Source: JAAURB01 sp049647265 (lineage in GTDB: Bacteria > Cyanobacteriota > Cyanobacteriia > Cyanobacteriales > Microcoleaceae). Taken from it: a stretch of DNA of 64,000 nucleotides. Positions 8,423-17,773 of the stretch are shown one piece after another. The DNA lies in NCBI GenBank assembly GCA_049647265.1, contig JBARXJ010000053.1, forward strand, positions 1-64,000, written 5' to 3'. Position 1 is the first letter of the stretch, and each line of letters starts with the position of its first letter. The translations under genes were made by a program, and so were the position numbers. The notes beneath the pieces are model-generated. The model saw nothing but the letters and a program-made list of their open reading frames with translations. It ran no database searches and was not told the origin of the DNA.

Positions 8423-9874
8423 TTACGATTGTTTACAATTATCACAATGTCCACATCCCATTAACTCCGCCTCAGTTGTAAAACCAAATGCTTGGAGTAA
8501 AAACTGCCAGCGACATTGACGAATATTAAGGTATTGAGTCATTTTTTGAATGGCATTTTGATTATGATTTAAATCCTGTTTAGACTTTTGAGTCAAAATC
8601 ATATAATGAAATGGGTCACGCCAAGTTAACTGTCCCCAACTATGTAACATAGACAATGCCATCGCTGCTTGAGGATGTTGACGAGAAACAGCAGTTAACT
8701 CTCCTTTTAAAGGTAGTTTTTTTGCTAATTTCTGTGTAATTTGTTGCTGTTGATGTAAGTTTTCAGTCATAAATTTTCGCCGTTGTTTATCTTCTGGGTA
8801 TAGCCAGCCGGTTGGTTCACTCACCAAAGTTAAAGCCGTTGCTGGCTTGCCATCTCGTCCGCCTCGCCCGACTTCTTGGATATATTCTGAGAGTAAACAA
8901 GGTGCTTGAAAATGTACAATCCAACGCACATTGGGTTTATTAATTCCCATCCCAAAAGCCGAAGTACACACCACAAACTGGATTTTATCTTGTAACCAAG
9001 CTTGTTCAATTTGACGGCGTTTACTTCCACTTAATCCGCCATGATAAGCCGCTGTTTTATATTGTTTTGCCTGTAATATTTTCGTTAAATTTTCGCTTTC
9101 TTTACGAGTTCTAACATAGACTAAACCGGACTGTTTTTGATAGGTTTGAATAAACTTAAAAAGCTGTTTTTGTCGTCCGTGAGGAGTCCAGACCGTTTTA
9201 ACTTTTAAATGTAAGTTTTTTCGATAAGGATTCAGTAAATATTGTTGAGGATTTTGTAACTTTAAAACTGATTGAATGAGCTGTTGTGCGGTGGGGTCAG
9301 CCGTCGCGGTGAAGGCAGCAATTGCAATTTTTGTGCCTTTGGGTTTAGTTTTTAATAAAGTGTCTCGAACTGTTCCTAAACGGCGATAACTGGGACGAAA
9401 TGTATCTCCCCACTGTACTAAACAATGCGCCTCATCTAAAATTAAACCATTAATTATCACATCAGATTGGGATAAAATATTCCAAACTGAAGGACTAAAT
9501 AACGTTTCTGGAGACAAATAAAGCAGCCGTAACTGATTATTTTGTAGCTTTGATAAGGTTTGCTGACGGTTAGACTTAGAAATCTGACTATGAATTAAAG
9601 CCGCAGACAGTTGATGTTCTCGTAGTTCTTGAACTTGATTTTCCATCAACGCCACCAGAGGAGAAATTACCAACGTTAAGCCTGTTTTTAAAATAGCCGG
9701 AAGTTGAAAACAAATTGATTTACCACCACCAGTTGGCATTACAATTAATGCATCTTGTCCGGTTAGAAGGGTTTGAATAATTTCGGCTTGAGGCGGCCTA
9801 AATTCGTCATATCCCCAAATTTTACGAAGTGCCGCTTGAGCTTGTTCCCATGGCATAAAATTAGGCTGTTTCAT
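8423..9874 (-). CDS. recQ: ATP-dependent DNA helicase RecQ
   Basis: A 3'-to-5' superfamily 2 helicase for repair and recombination. The 483-residue product shows motif 0 (WGYDEFRPPQAEII), Walker A (MPTGGGKSICFQLPA), DEAH box (LDEAHCLVQWG), motif III-like AFTATADPTA, the helicase C domain (AYHGGLSG, VVCTSAFGMGINKPNVRWIV, QEVGRGGRDG), and a C-terminal zinc cluster ending CGHCDNC. It lacks the HRDC domain of the roughly 600-residue E. coli enzyme. I took ATG at 9874; an in-frame TTG at 9913 adds 13 residues. It converges with the fusion gene (39-bp gap) and diverges from the hydrolase at 9994. A tandem 14-bp repeat abuts the start codon. Confidence 0.92.
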   Translation of the reverse strand: MKQPNFMPWEQAQAALRKIWGYDEFRPPQAEIIQTLLTGQDALIVMPTGGGKSICFQLPAILKTGLTLVISPLVALMENQVQELREHQLSAALIHSQISKSNRQQTLSKLQNNQLRLLYLSPETLFSPSVWNILSQSDVIINGLILDEAHCLVQWGDTFRPSYRRLGTVRDTLLKTKPKGTKIAIAAFTATADPTAQQLIQSVLKLQNPQQYLLNPYRKNLHLKVKTVWTPHGRQKQLFKFIQTYQKQSGLVYVRTRKESENLTKILQAKQYKTAAYHGGLSGSKRRQIEQAWLQDKIQFVVCTSAFGMGINKPNVRWIVHFQAPCLLSEYIQEVGRGGRDGKPATALTLVSEPTGWLYPEDKQRRKFMTENLHQQQQITQKLAKKLPLKGELTAVSRQHPQAAMALSMLHSWGQLTWRDPFHYMILTQKSKQDLNHNQNAIQKMTQYLNIRQCRWQFLLQAFGFTTEAELMGCGHCDNCKQS

Positions 9875-9875
9875 T

Positions 9876-9905
9876 ATAACTGTAGAGAATGATAACTGTA
9901 GAGAA
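9876..9905. repeat. Two tandem copies of a 14-bp sequence at the recQ start
   Basis: ATAACTGTAGAGAA occurs at 9876-9889 and again at 9892-9905, a 16-bp period, directly upstream of the recQ ATG in the divergent recQ/hydrolase promoter region. The period is not that of a typical helical-turn operator pair (10-11 or 21 bp), so it may be a regulator site or simple slippage. Confidence 0.5.
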
Positions 9906-9993
9906 ATTGACAAGCTGCCCTCTTTATGCGATTGTAACAGCCAATTCTAGATTCTGATTTGACCCAAACAATTCTTAACTAAATTTTAATCCA

Positions 9994-10863
9994 ATGATTC
10001 CAATTCGCAAAAGCTTAAAACTTCCTAATATTAAACTATCATACTTAGAATGGAATGGTAAAAATAATAGAACAAATAACAATCAAGCTTCAACTAAGCT
10101 CCTCTTACTTCATGGTTTAGCCGATCACGCTTTAGTTTGGGGAAGTTTAGCAGAAAGTTTAAGCCCAGATTATCATATTATTGCCCCCGATTTGAGAGGA
10201 CATGGAAATAGTACAAAACCCAATCATGGTTATACTTTTGAAGATATTATTAAAGATTTAGAAGCCTTCCTTGATTCATTACAATGGTCTAAGATTCATA
10301 TTTTAGGGCATTCTTGGAGTGGTAAACTCTTACCCATTTGGGCAAATAAATACCCAGAACGATTTAAAAGTATGATCCTCGTTGACCCGATTTTTATTAA
10401 TCGGATGCCTAGTATTTTTAAGCTAACTTTACCGATTGTTTATCAAAGGTTAGATTGCTTAAAAGGAATGGGGCCATTTGATGGTTTTGCAGCAGCAGAA
10501 TTAAACGCTCGTCAACTGGGTCAATATTCAGGTTGGAGTGAATTACAACAAGCCGTTTTTGAAGGAGGAATTGAACAGAAAAGTAACGGAATGTGGGGGA
10601 GTAAATTTACCATTGCAGCTCGTAATCAAATTTTTGCAGCCGTTATGGAAACGCCAGGTTTTACTCAAGTCATAAATATTCCCAGTTTATTTATTAAACC
10701 AGAAAAAGGCGTGAATCGAATGAACTTGCAATTAAAGCCTTACCAAGCTTATCTAAAGCATTTAAACATTCAAAACGTTCCCGGAAATCACTGGCCGTTT
10801 CTGGTAGAACCCACAAGCTTTAATACAGTCGTTAGACAATTTTTAGCACAAATTAAACAATGA
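9994..10863 (+). CDS. Alpha/beta hydrolase
   Basis: 289 residues with the alpha/beta-hydrolase plan. The oxyanion-hole region is LLLHGLADHALVWGSL (about 38-53), the acid-containing loop IIAPDLRGHGNST, the nucleophile elbow GHSWSGK (Ser about residue 107), and the terminal histidine probably in NVPGNHWPFL (near 272). The substrate cannot be told; the fold covers esterases, lipases, epoxide hydrolases and others. The next gene, a glycerophosphodiester phosphodiesterase, starts 15 bp after the stop, so the two are probably one operon and may share a lipid-related role (inference). Confidence 0.85.
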   Translation: MIPIRKSLKLPNIKLSYLEWNGKNNRTNNNQASTKLLLLHGLADHALVWGSLAESLSPDYHIIAPDLRGHGNSTKPNHGYTFEDIIKDLEAFLDSLQWSKIHILGHSWSGKLLPIWANKYPERFKSMILVDPIFINRMPSIFKLTLPIVYQRLDCLKGMGPFDGFAAAELNARQLGQYSGWSELQQAVFEGGIEQKSNGMWGSKFTIAARNQIFAAVMETPGFTQVINIPSLFIKPEKGVNRMNLQLKPYQAYLKHLNIQNVPGNHWPFLVEPTSFNTVVRQFLAQIKQ

Positions 10864-10878
10864 TTTGAGGAATTCATC

Positions 10879-11604
10879 TTGAATATAGAAATTATTGCTC
10901 ATCGAGGGTTTTCTAGTATTGCACCCGAGAATACATTAGCAGCATTTAAAGCCGCTATTAAACATCAGGCAGACTCCATTGAATTTGACTTACAAATTTC
11001 TGCTGATGGTATACCCGTCATTTTTCATGATGAAAATCTAGATAGAATTACAGGTCATCCAGGAAAAATTCAAGAGAAAAAACTAAAAGTACTCAAGCAT
11101 TTACCCACAGGCACATGGTTTTCCGATGAATTCTATCAAGAAAAAATTCCAACCCTGACTGAAGCATTAAGCTGTTTGCTCCAAATCAAGAAATATCTTT
11201 ACTTTGATGTAAAACCTCATTGTCAATGGAATGAATCAGATATTGAACAATTAATTCAGTTATTAATTGATAACAATCTTTTAGAAAAATCAATTTTAAC
11301 ATCATTCAATGAACAGTTTCTAGCGAAATGTAGACAAATTTGCCCTATGATAAAAATCGGATATTTTGTCACTGATACATCTGAGTTTGAGCGGCAACTC
11401 AATAAAGCCAAAGCTATGGGAAACGCAATTATCAGTAGCTGGTATAAAGTTTTATTAGAAGAGCCAAAATGGGTCAAAGAAAGCCAGAAAGAGGGGATTG
11501 ATATTGTTGCCTGGACAGTCGATCGACCGGAAGAATTACAGCAATTGGTTCAAATTGGAGTGAAAAGAATTATTACAAATTCTTTAATTGGATCTCGACA
11601 ATAA
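10879..11604 (+). CDS. Glycerophosphodiester phosphodiesterase family protein
   Basis: Hydrolyses glycerophosphodiesters, the deacylated products of phospholipids, to glycerol-3-phosphate and an alcohol. The 241-residue TIM-barrel protein has the family signatures IIAHRGFSSIAPENTLAAF (HRG...PENT), SIEFDLQISADGIPVIFHDE (E.D.....D...V..HD) and the C-terminal AWTVDRPEELQQL and GVKRIITN. No signal peptide is seen, so it is probably cytoplasmic. The start is TTG at 10879 with GAGGA about 7 nt upstream; I see no better ATG. It follows the hydrolase by 15 bp. Confidence 0.92.
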   Translation: MNIEIIAHRGFSSIAPENTLAAFKAAIKHQADSIEFDLQISADGIPVIFHDENLDRITGHPGKIQEKKLKVLKHLPTGTWFSDEFYQEKIPTLTEALSCLLQIKKYLYFDVKPHCQWNESDIEQLIQLLIDNNLLEKSILTSFNEQFLAKCRQICPMIKIGYFVTDTSEFERQLNKAKAMGNAIISSWYKVLLEEPKWVKESQKEGIDIVAWTVDRPEELQQLVQIGVKRIITNSLIGSRQ

Positions 11605-11673
11605 TCTAATCTGTTGGTATATTTTACCTTAATAGATTTAACTAAAATTTGTCTAGATTTCAGGGGGTATATT

Positions 11674-12369
11674 ATGGTAGAAATTCTCGGAACACCCGGC
11701 AACGATGAATTATTTGGTGAGGTGAGTATTGATACTTTATTTGGTTTAGAAGGGGATGATACTATTCTGGGTTTAGAGGGGAATGACCTGATTTTTGGTA
11801 ACCAAGGAGCAGATTTACTGGATGGTGCGGAAGGAGACGACACAATTTTTGGGGGTAGAGATAATGATGAGATTACTGATATTGGTGGTGGAAATGACCT
11901 AGTTTTTGGTAATTTAGGGAGTGACTTTATCAACGGTGGTCAAGGAAATGATCGAGTCTTTGGCGGTCAAGAAGATGATATATTAGCGGGCGGATCGGGT
12001 AATGATTTTGTCTCAGGAGATAAGGGAAATGATCTTCTATATGGAATTGATTTTTTGAACTTATCTAATCCCGGTTTTGGCGAAATAGATACACTTTCTG
12101 GTGGTGAAGGGGTGGATGGATTGTATATCGGATCAGGATCATTATCATATTATGTGGGATTAGGGGATGAAGATTTTGCCTTAATCACTAACTTTGATTT
12201 AATCGAAGATTTTCTTTTCGTGAGCGAAACTGATAATTTAACCTTTATTGATTTAAGCTTAGAAGGTTTTGGAGTAGGAACCGGAATTTATAGTCAAACA
12301 AATGATTTGATTGCTTTTGTTCAAAATGTAAATGCAAGTCAGATTGAGTTAAATATTATTCCTGGATAA
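11674..12369 (+). CDS. Calcium-binding RTX-repeat protein
   Basis: 231 residues, nearly all RTX-type nonapeptides (GGxGxDxUx): GLEGDDTILGLEGNDLIFG, GAEGDDTIFGG, GGQGNDRVFGGQEDD, GGSGNDFVSGDKGNDLLYG. These form calcium-binding parallel beta-rolls and are usual in proteins exported by type I secretion. The C-terminal 80 residues are a non-repetitive cap like that of other cyanobacterial RTX proteins. ATG at 11674 is preceded by AGGGGG at 11662-11667; an upstream in-frame TTG (11614) lacks such a site and adds a non-RTX stretch. No catalytic domain is present. Confidence 0.88.
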   Translation: MVEILGTPGNDELFGEVSIDTLFGLEGDDTILGLEGNDLIFGNQGADLLDGAEGDDTIFGGRDNDEITDIGGGNDLVFGNLGSDFINGGQGNDRVFGGQEDDILAGGSGNDFVSGDKGNDLLYGIDFLNLSNPGFGEIDTLSGGEGVDGLYIGSGSLSYYVGLGDEDFALITNFDLIEDFLFVSETDNLTFIDLSLEGFGVGTGIYSQTNDLIAFVQNVNASQIELNIIPG

Positions 12370-12446
12370 TATTTCATACAGTTAGAGTTGAACAGTAAAA
12401 ATCATATCATATTTTTTATACTATCCTTTATTCTGGATCTTATACA

Positions 12447-13337
12447 ATGCTAACTCCTAACTCAGTTGTTTCACTGACCGCTCGACTTTCTACTATTAGT
12501 TTTGTTAGTACGTTCATTCTCTCAGGACTACCTGCTCAGTCTCAAATTATTCCTGATAATAGCTTAGGATCTGAAAATTCTATAGTTGTGCCTAATCAAA
12601 GTATTCATGGTATCAATAGCGATAGAATAGACGGCGGTGCAATTCGCGGTTCTAATTTATTTCATAGTTTCCAAGAATTTAATATAGATAACGGACGTTG
12701 TGCGTATTTTTCTAATCCTGAAACGATTAGTAATATTCTAACAAGAGTTACAGGAAGTAATATTTCTAATATATTCGGAACATTAGGCGTACTTGGAAAC
12801 GCTAATTTATTTTTAATTAATCCTAACGGTATTGTATTCGGGCCGAATGCACGGTTAGATGTGGGCGGATCATTTTTTTCTTCAACGGCTGATAGTATTT
12901 TATTTGAAAATAGCGTAGAGTTTGCCGCATCTAATCCCGACGCGCCGCCATTATTAACGATTAATATTCCCATTAGGCTAAACTTTCGAGAAAATCCCGG
13001 AACTATTGTTAATCAATCAATTGGTAGTTTGAGCTTTCCTACAAATATACAACGAGCAGATATTATACTGATAAATGGTGCTATTGCTGGAGTTGTTAGT
13101 AATCCAGGGGGTAGTATTGCGATTAATGCTCGAAATTTAGAGATTTCTAGTGGGAGTCGAGTCGTCAGCGGAGTTTTAAATGATTCTAGCTTAATAAATA
13201 TTGAAGATGGAGAAAATTTAGACACTCAGTCTTTACAAGCTGGAGATATTACTATCAATGCAACAGAATCTATTAGATTGACAGATCAAAATAGTGCCAT
13301 CAGAAATAAAGTATTTTCGGCGTTGGTGGATATGTAA
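12447..13337 (+). pseudogene. Truncated filamentous-haemagglutinin-type (TpsA) protein
   Basis: The 296 residues start with a signal peptide (MLTPNSVVSLTARLSTISFV, cleavage near LPAQSQ) and the two-partner-secretion domain: VVPNQSIHGINSDRIDGGAIRG, LFHSFQEFNID, and NLFLINPNGIVFGPNARLDVG with GSFFSSTADSILF. Cyanobacterial members usually run to about 700 residues or more, with beta-helix repeats. Here the frame ends right after the first repeats, at TAA 13335-13337, inside the left end of an IS1-like element; the stop is supplied by the insertion. The short product might still be exported but would lack the functional helix. A TpsB exporter lies at 21780-23498. Confidence 0.8.
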
Positions 13338-14048
13338 TGCAGTTAAGCTGAAGATAGTTGAAATTATTAGTTAACTCATCGCTATGGACTGTCCGAAATG
13401 CTCATCATCACAAACCAACAACAATGGCTAACGCCCTTGGAAAACAATCGCGTCAAGTCTAAAAGCTGTAGTTGTCAGTATGTACTAGAACACCCAACTG
13501 CGAAAGGATATCCTCTTAAAGTCAAACAACTGTGTATCAAGATGTATCTCAACGGTATGGGCATATTTGGGTATTGCCAGAGTTACAGATATCAACCACA
13601 CTACTATCTGGGCATTGGATTAAACAAGCAGCACAAGCGTTATCTGATGAGCCTGAGGATTGCTGAAATACCAGAAATTACTGAAATCGATCAACTTCAA
13701 ACCTTTGTTGGTCGTAAGAAGAACAAGTATTGGATAGTAACTGTAGTTAACCATAACAACAAGGGAATTATTGTTTGGACAATTGGCGACCATTCACATC
13801 AAACATTTGAATTAATTGGGTTGATTATCAAGTGCTGGCACAGTTTTTGCTATGTCACCGATGGCTGGAAAGTATATCCCATGTACATTGATGATATTGA
13901 CCACCAGCTCAGCAAAACCTACATCAATTGAGTTGAGCGCGCGCGCGTCTCCCAAGGGGAGAAGGCGAGAATACAAGACTTAGGCATTTCGACTCTTGCT
14001 CAACTACCTTAGATTCAATACTGTTCCTACTTTTGCTTAAAGCATTAC
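13334..14048 (+). mobile_element. Decayed IS1-family insertion sequence
   Basis: About 715 bp, close to the 768 bp of IS1. Ends are imperfect inverted repeats: left GTAATGCAGTTAAGC (13334-13348) and right, read on the other strand, GTAATGCTTTAAGC (ending 14048). Inside is an IS1 InsA/InsB reading frame broken by several frameshifts. I see no clear target-site duplication, so the insertion is old. The element cuts the TpsA-like gene ending at 13337. The start could be a few bases further left. Confidence 0.75.
13384..14040 (+). pseudogene. IS1-family transposase (InsA/InsB), multiply frameshifted
   Basis: ATG 13384 opens MDCPKCSSSQTNNNG, the InsA zinc-finger start, then a stop. In other frames follow SCSCQYVLEHPTAKGYP and KQLCIKMYLNGMG, then GIARVTDINHTTIW (helix-turn-helix of InsA), then HWIKQAAQALSDEPED, then IPEITEIDQLQTFVGRKKNK, IIVWTIGDHSHQTF and IIKCWHSFCYVTDGWKVYP (the InsB DDE catalytic region), and last GENTRLRHF. 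At least four frame changes are needed to join them. A run of alternating CG near 13938-13948 may be a small insertion. It is inactive. Confidence 0.85.
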
Positions 14049-14213
14049 ATTAATGACCAGCGCCTACGAGAGTTAAATATTGATCCAGAGACGATATAAA
14101 AACGATATCAGTTTGATGTTTTTATCCTAATAAAGGATTATCAGTCAACTCCAATCATTCAAACTACAAAATTTTTGAATGCAATTTCCCCCAGATTGTT
14201 TTATTATATTACT
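14049..14213. other. Stretch between the IS1 remnant and sbcC
   Basis: The frame from about 14049 reads INDQRLRELNIDPETI before a stop. I cannot match it to the TpsA gene or to IS1, so it may be debris of another element. The sbcC promoter should lie here. Confidence 0.3.
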
Positions 14214-17200
14214 ATGATTCCACAAAAACTTAGCCTAATCAATTTTCTCAGTTATCGAGAAACCAGCCTTGATTTTACCCGCCTCCATACCGCTTGTATT
14301 TGCGGTGCAAATGGTGCTGGAAAATCCTCCCTGTTAGAAGCCATTGGTTGGGTAATTTGGGGTAATAGTCGAGTCGCTTCAGAGGAAGATTTAATCCGCC
14401 TCGGTGAGAAAGAAATGCGGGTGGATTTTAGCTTTATTAATCAGGGTAACCTTTATCGAGTGATTCGCAGTCGTCGGCGAGGGCAATCTGGAAATTTGGA
14501 GTTTCAAATCGCAGTAAACCCGCCTGATGTGATTCATAATTGGGATGAAATTAAGTTTAAAGTTCTCACAGAACGGGGAATGCGGGGAACCCAACAAAAG
14601 ATATTAGAATATTTGAAATTAGATTACGATACCTTTGTTAATTCTGCCTATTTACGACAAGGACGGGCAGATGAGTTTATGTTGAAACGAGCCAGTGAAC
14701 GTAAAGAAATTTTAGCAACTTTATTAAAATTAAACGAGTACGATAAATTAGTAGAACAAGCAAAAGAACGTTCTAAACAGTTAAAAGCTGAGGTAGAAGT
14801 TTTACAGAAAAATTTAGAACTGACTCAAACTCAACTTCAGCAAAAAGATGAAATCACCGAACAAATTCAGCAACTCGAAACTAATTTAAATCAAGTTCAA
14901 GAAGAACAAACTACTGCCCAAGAACAATTAAAGCAATTACAAAATCAACAGTATCAACGACAAACTTGGGAAAAGTTACGTCAAGGACAACAGCAACAAC
15001 TGACAACTTTATCCCAAGATGAGCGCCGTTTACAACAAGAGTTAAATACGACTCAGCAGAGTTTACAAGAACTCGTTGCGGTGTTGCAGCAGCAACAGGC
15101 AATTACAGCAGGATATAGTCAATTTCAAACTTTACAAGCCACTGAAGAGACGTTATCTGCTAAATTCAAAACTTATCAAGAAACCACTCAACATAAATCT
15201 CATTTACAGGAATTACAACGACAGCAACTGAATCAATTACAGCAGCAAATTCAAACCGCTAAAACTAAAATTGAGAATATCACTCAACAAGAAGCTGAAT
15301 ATCAGCAAATTTTAACAAAAAAAGAAGAAGTAGAAGCAGGTTTACAAGAGTTACAAGCCGCTAGAACTCGTTTAGAACAACTCGATCAACTCCAGCTACA
15401 AGTTACGCCCTTATTACAACAACGTCAGCAGTTACAATTAGAAATTGATCGAGTCAAAGCACGTTATAATGCCCGTTTAGAGGAGTTATCTACCTCTATT
15501 AAACAACTACAGTATCGCCTACATAATAATAAGCCTCAGTTACAAGAAATTTTACAAGAAACCGATACTCAAATTATCAATTTAGATAATAAGAAAACTC
15601 ACCAACGATGGATACGGGAAAAAGGCACAGAATGTCATAATATTTTAGAGCGTTTAAGTTCTCGTCAGCAAGATTATGAATCTCAGTTAGCAGAATTAGA
15701 CCAAAAAATTGCATTATTAAAAACATCTTCTCAAGGAGAAGAGCAAGCGTTGTGTCCGTTATGCGATCGTCCATTGGATGAACATCACCATCAGTTAGTT
15801 GTCGATAAACAACGTCAACAACAGGAAGAGATCAGAAGTCATGTTTGGGTAATTCATGAACAAATTGCCGTCTCAGAAAAAGAAATAGAAGGGTTAAGAG
15901 ATGAATATCGTCAGTTAGAAAGAGAACTTGCACCTTATGAAAGTTTACGAGAACAACGCGGGCAAACTCAAGCCAAATTAGACCGTTTAGCCGAAGAAGA
16001 ATTACAGCTACAAAAAATATATTTAGAAGCACAAGAAATAGAGCGATCGCTGTCAACCGAAAATTATGCGATTGAACTTTTTACTCAGCTTAAATCTTTA
16101 GAGTCTCAACTACAAAAACTAAATTATCACGATCAAGATCATGCCCTAGCTCGCAACGAAGAAAAGCGCTGGCGTTGGGCAGAGATTAAATATTCAAAAT
16201 TACAAGATGCTGAAAATAAGCTAACTCAAATTCAACAACAAAAACCTAATTTAGAACAACAATTATATTCTTTAGAACAGGAACTAAATCAACAGCAAGC
16301 CAACTCAGAATTTCAACAGCAAATTACTAAATTAGAGCAAAAATTACAAGAAATAGGCTATTCATTAGAAGAACATAATCAGGTGCGAACTGAACTGAGA
16401 CAAGCACAGCAGTGGCTAACTCGCTTAGAAAAACTGAATCAAGCCGAAAATCAATATCCTAAATTACAGCAACGACGGGAAGAATTGCAACAGTTAAAAC
16501 AGCAAAAATCAGAAGATCTTCGTGGCATAGAAGGACAGTTAGGGTTACTCGATGATCAACTTAAACATACCCCTGATTTAAGTGAAGCAATTCAACAAAT
16601 AGAACAGCAAATTATACAGCGTCGCCAACAGTTAGATCAAGCGATTAGTCGTTTAGGAAGCTTAAAACAACAACAAACTTATTTAGCAGAAATAGAGCAA
16701 AAACTGACTGAACAAACCGAAGAAATTAATACAGTTCGTCGTCAATATCGAGTTCATCAAGAATTAGCACAGGCGTTTGGGAAAAATGGGATTCAAGCCT
16801 TAATGATTGAGAATATTTTACCTCAGTTAGAAGCCGAAACCAATCATTTATTATCCCGACTTTCTGCAAATCAATTGCACGTCCAGTTTGTCACCCAACG
16901 CGCCGGAAAAAGTAGTCGTTCTTCTAAGAAAAAACCAGTTAAATTAATCGATACTCTAGATATTTTAATTGCCGATAGTCAAGGGACTCGCGCTTATGAA
17001 ACCTATTCTGGGGGAGAAGCTTTTCGGATTAATTTTGCCATTCGACTCGCGTTATCTAGACTATTAGCCCAACGGGCAGGAGCTGCATTACAACTCTTAA
17101 TTATTGATGAAGGATTTGGTACACAAGATGCAGAAGGCTGTGACAGACTGATAGCAGCCATTAACGCCATTTCTACGGATTTTGCTTGTATTTTAACCGT

Positions 17201-17291
17201 TACCCATATGCCTCACCTCAAAGAAGCCTTTCAAGCGCGAATTGAAGTGGAAAAGACCCCCCAAGGATCGCAATTAAAGTTATTAATGTAA
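14214..17291 (+). CDS. sbcC: SMC-family exonuclease subunit SbcC (Rad50-like)
   Basis: ATPase subunit of the SbcCD nuclease that opens hairpins and processes double-strand breaks. The 1025-residue protein has Walker A GANGAGKSSLLEAIGW near residue 35, a long Gln/Glu/Leu-rich coiled coil interrupted by a zinc hook CPLC (Cys514 and Cys517), then the ABC signature YSGGEAFRINFAIRLALSRL and Walker B LQLLIIDEGFGTQD. I chose ATG 14214 (MIPQKLSLINFLSYRETSLD); the upstream in-frame TTG at 14175 adds residues unlike the family. No sbcD is adjacent. The coiled coil is extremely Gln-rich. Confidence 0.95.
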   Translation: MIPQKLSLINFLSYRETSLDFTRLHTACICGANGAGKSSLLEAIGWVIWGNSRVASEEDLIRLGEKEMRVDFSFINQGNLYRVIRSRRRGQSGNLEFQIAVNPPDVIHNWDEIKFKVLTERGMRGTQQKILEYLKLDYDTFVNSAYLRQGRADEFMLKRASERKEILATLLKLNEYDKLVEQAKERSKQLKAEVEVLQKNLELTQTQLQQKDEITEQIQQLETNLNQVQEEQTTAQEQLKQLQNQQYQRQTWEKLRQGQQQQLTTLSQDERRLQQELNTTQQSLQELVAVLQQQQAITAGYSQFQTLQATEETLSAKFKTYQETTQHKSHLQELQRQQLNQLQQQIQTAKTKIENITQQEAEYQQILTKKEEVEAGLQELQAARTRLEQLDQLQLQVTPLLQQRQQLQLEIDRVKARYNARLEELSTSIKQLQYRLHNNKPQLQEILQETDTQIINLDNKKTHQRWIREKGTECHNILERLSSRQQDYESQLAELDQKIALLKTSSQGEEQALCPLCDRPLDEHHHQLVVDKQRQQQEEIRSHVWVIHEQIAVSEKEIEGLRDEYRQLERELAPYESLREQRGQTQAKLDRLAEEELQLQKIYLEAQEIERSLSTENYAIELFTQLKSLESQLQKLNYHDQDHALARNEEKRWRWAEIKYSKLQDAENKLTQIQQQKPNLEQQLYSLEQELNQQQANSEFQQQITKLEQKLQEIGYSLEEHNQVRTELRQAQQWLTRLEKLNQAENQYPKLQQRREELQQLKQQKSEDLRGIEGQLGLLDDQLKHTPDLSEAIQQIEQQIIQRRQQLDQAISRLGSLKQQQTYLAEIEQKLTEQTEEINTVRRQYRVHQELAQAFGKNGIQALMIENILPQLEAETNHLLSRLSANQLHVQFVTQRAGKSSRSSKKKPVKLIDTLDILIADSQGTRAYETYSGGEAFRINFAIRLALSRLLAQRAGAALQLLIIDEGFGTQDAEGCDRLIAAINAISTDFACILTVTHMPHLKEAFQARIEVEKTPQGSQLKLLM

Positions 17292-17325
17292 ACTCAATCA
17301 TTGCGTAACTCATCAGTCTTCAAGC

Positions 17326-17769
17326 TTATAATTTTAATGAAAAATGATCGAACTCATCATTAAGTTCATACCCTAAAGATTTATAAAGTGTTTGTGCTGC
17401 AATATTTGTTTTTTGAGTGGCTAAAACTAACTTGATGGCACCTGTATCACGAGCATATTTTGCGGCTGTATTCATCAATTCTTTTGCAATACCTTGGCGA
17501 CGATGAGAGGCGATCACAAACAAATCATTTAAGATCCAAATAGGCTGCATTGATACGGATGAAAAACTAGGATAGAGTTGGGTAAAGCCTATACCTTTCT
17601 CTTGATCGAGTGCTAAAAATATTCTTGAATCTTGATTTTTGAATCGTTCTTCTAAGAATTGTTGTGCTGCACTCAGGTTAGAAGGCTGACCATAAAATAC
17701 CCGATATTGGTCAAATAACAGGGCGATTTCTTTAAGATGTTCTGCATTGGCTAAAATTATATTGTTCAT
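17326..17769 (-). CDS. GNAT-family N-acetyltransferase
   Basis: 147 residues, the size of a single GNAT domain. The acetyl-CoA-binding motif A is WILNDLFVIASHRRQGIAKELM (R-R-Q-G-I-A matches the Q/RxxGxG/A loop), and the C-terminal motif B is ATQKTNIAAQTLYKSLGYEL. The acceptor cannot be inferred. I placed the start at 17769 (MNNIILANAEHL): the longer frame would overlap the preceding gene, whereas this start leaves 4 bp after its stop. It is very likely translated in one operon with the ABM-domain gene. Confidence 0.9.
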   Translation of the reverse strand: MNNIILANAEHLKEIALLFDQYRVFYGQPSNLSAAQQFLEERFKNQDSRIFLALDQEKGIGFTQLYPSFSSVSMQPIWILNDLFVIASHRRQGIAKELMNTAAKYARDTGAIKLVLATQKTNIAAQTLYKSLGYELNDEFDHFSLKL

Positions 17770-17773
17770 AATT

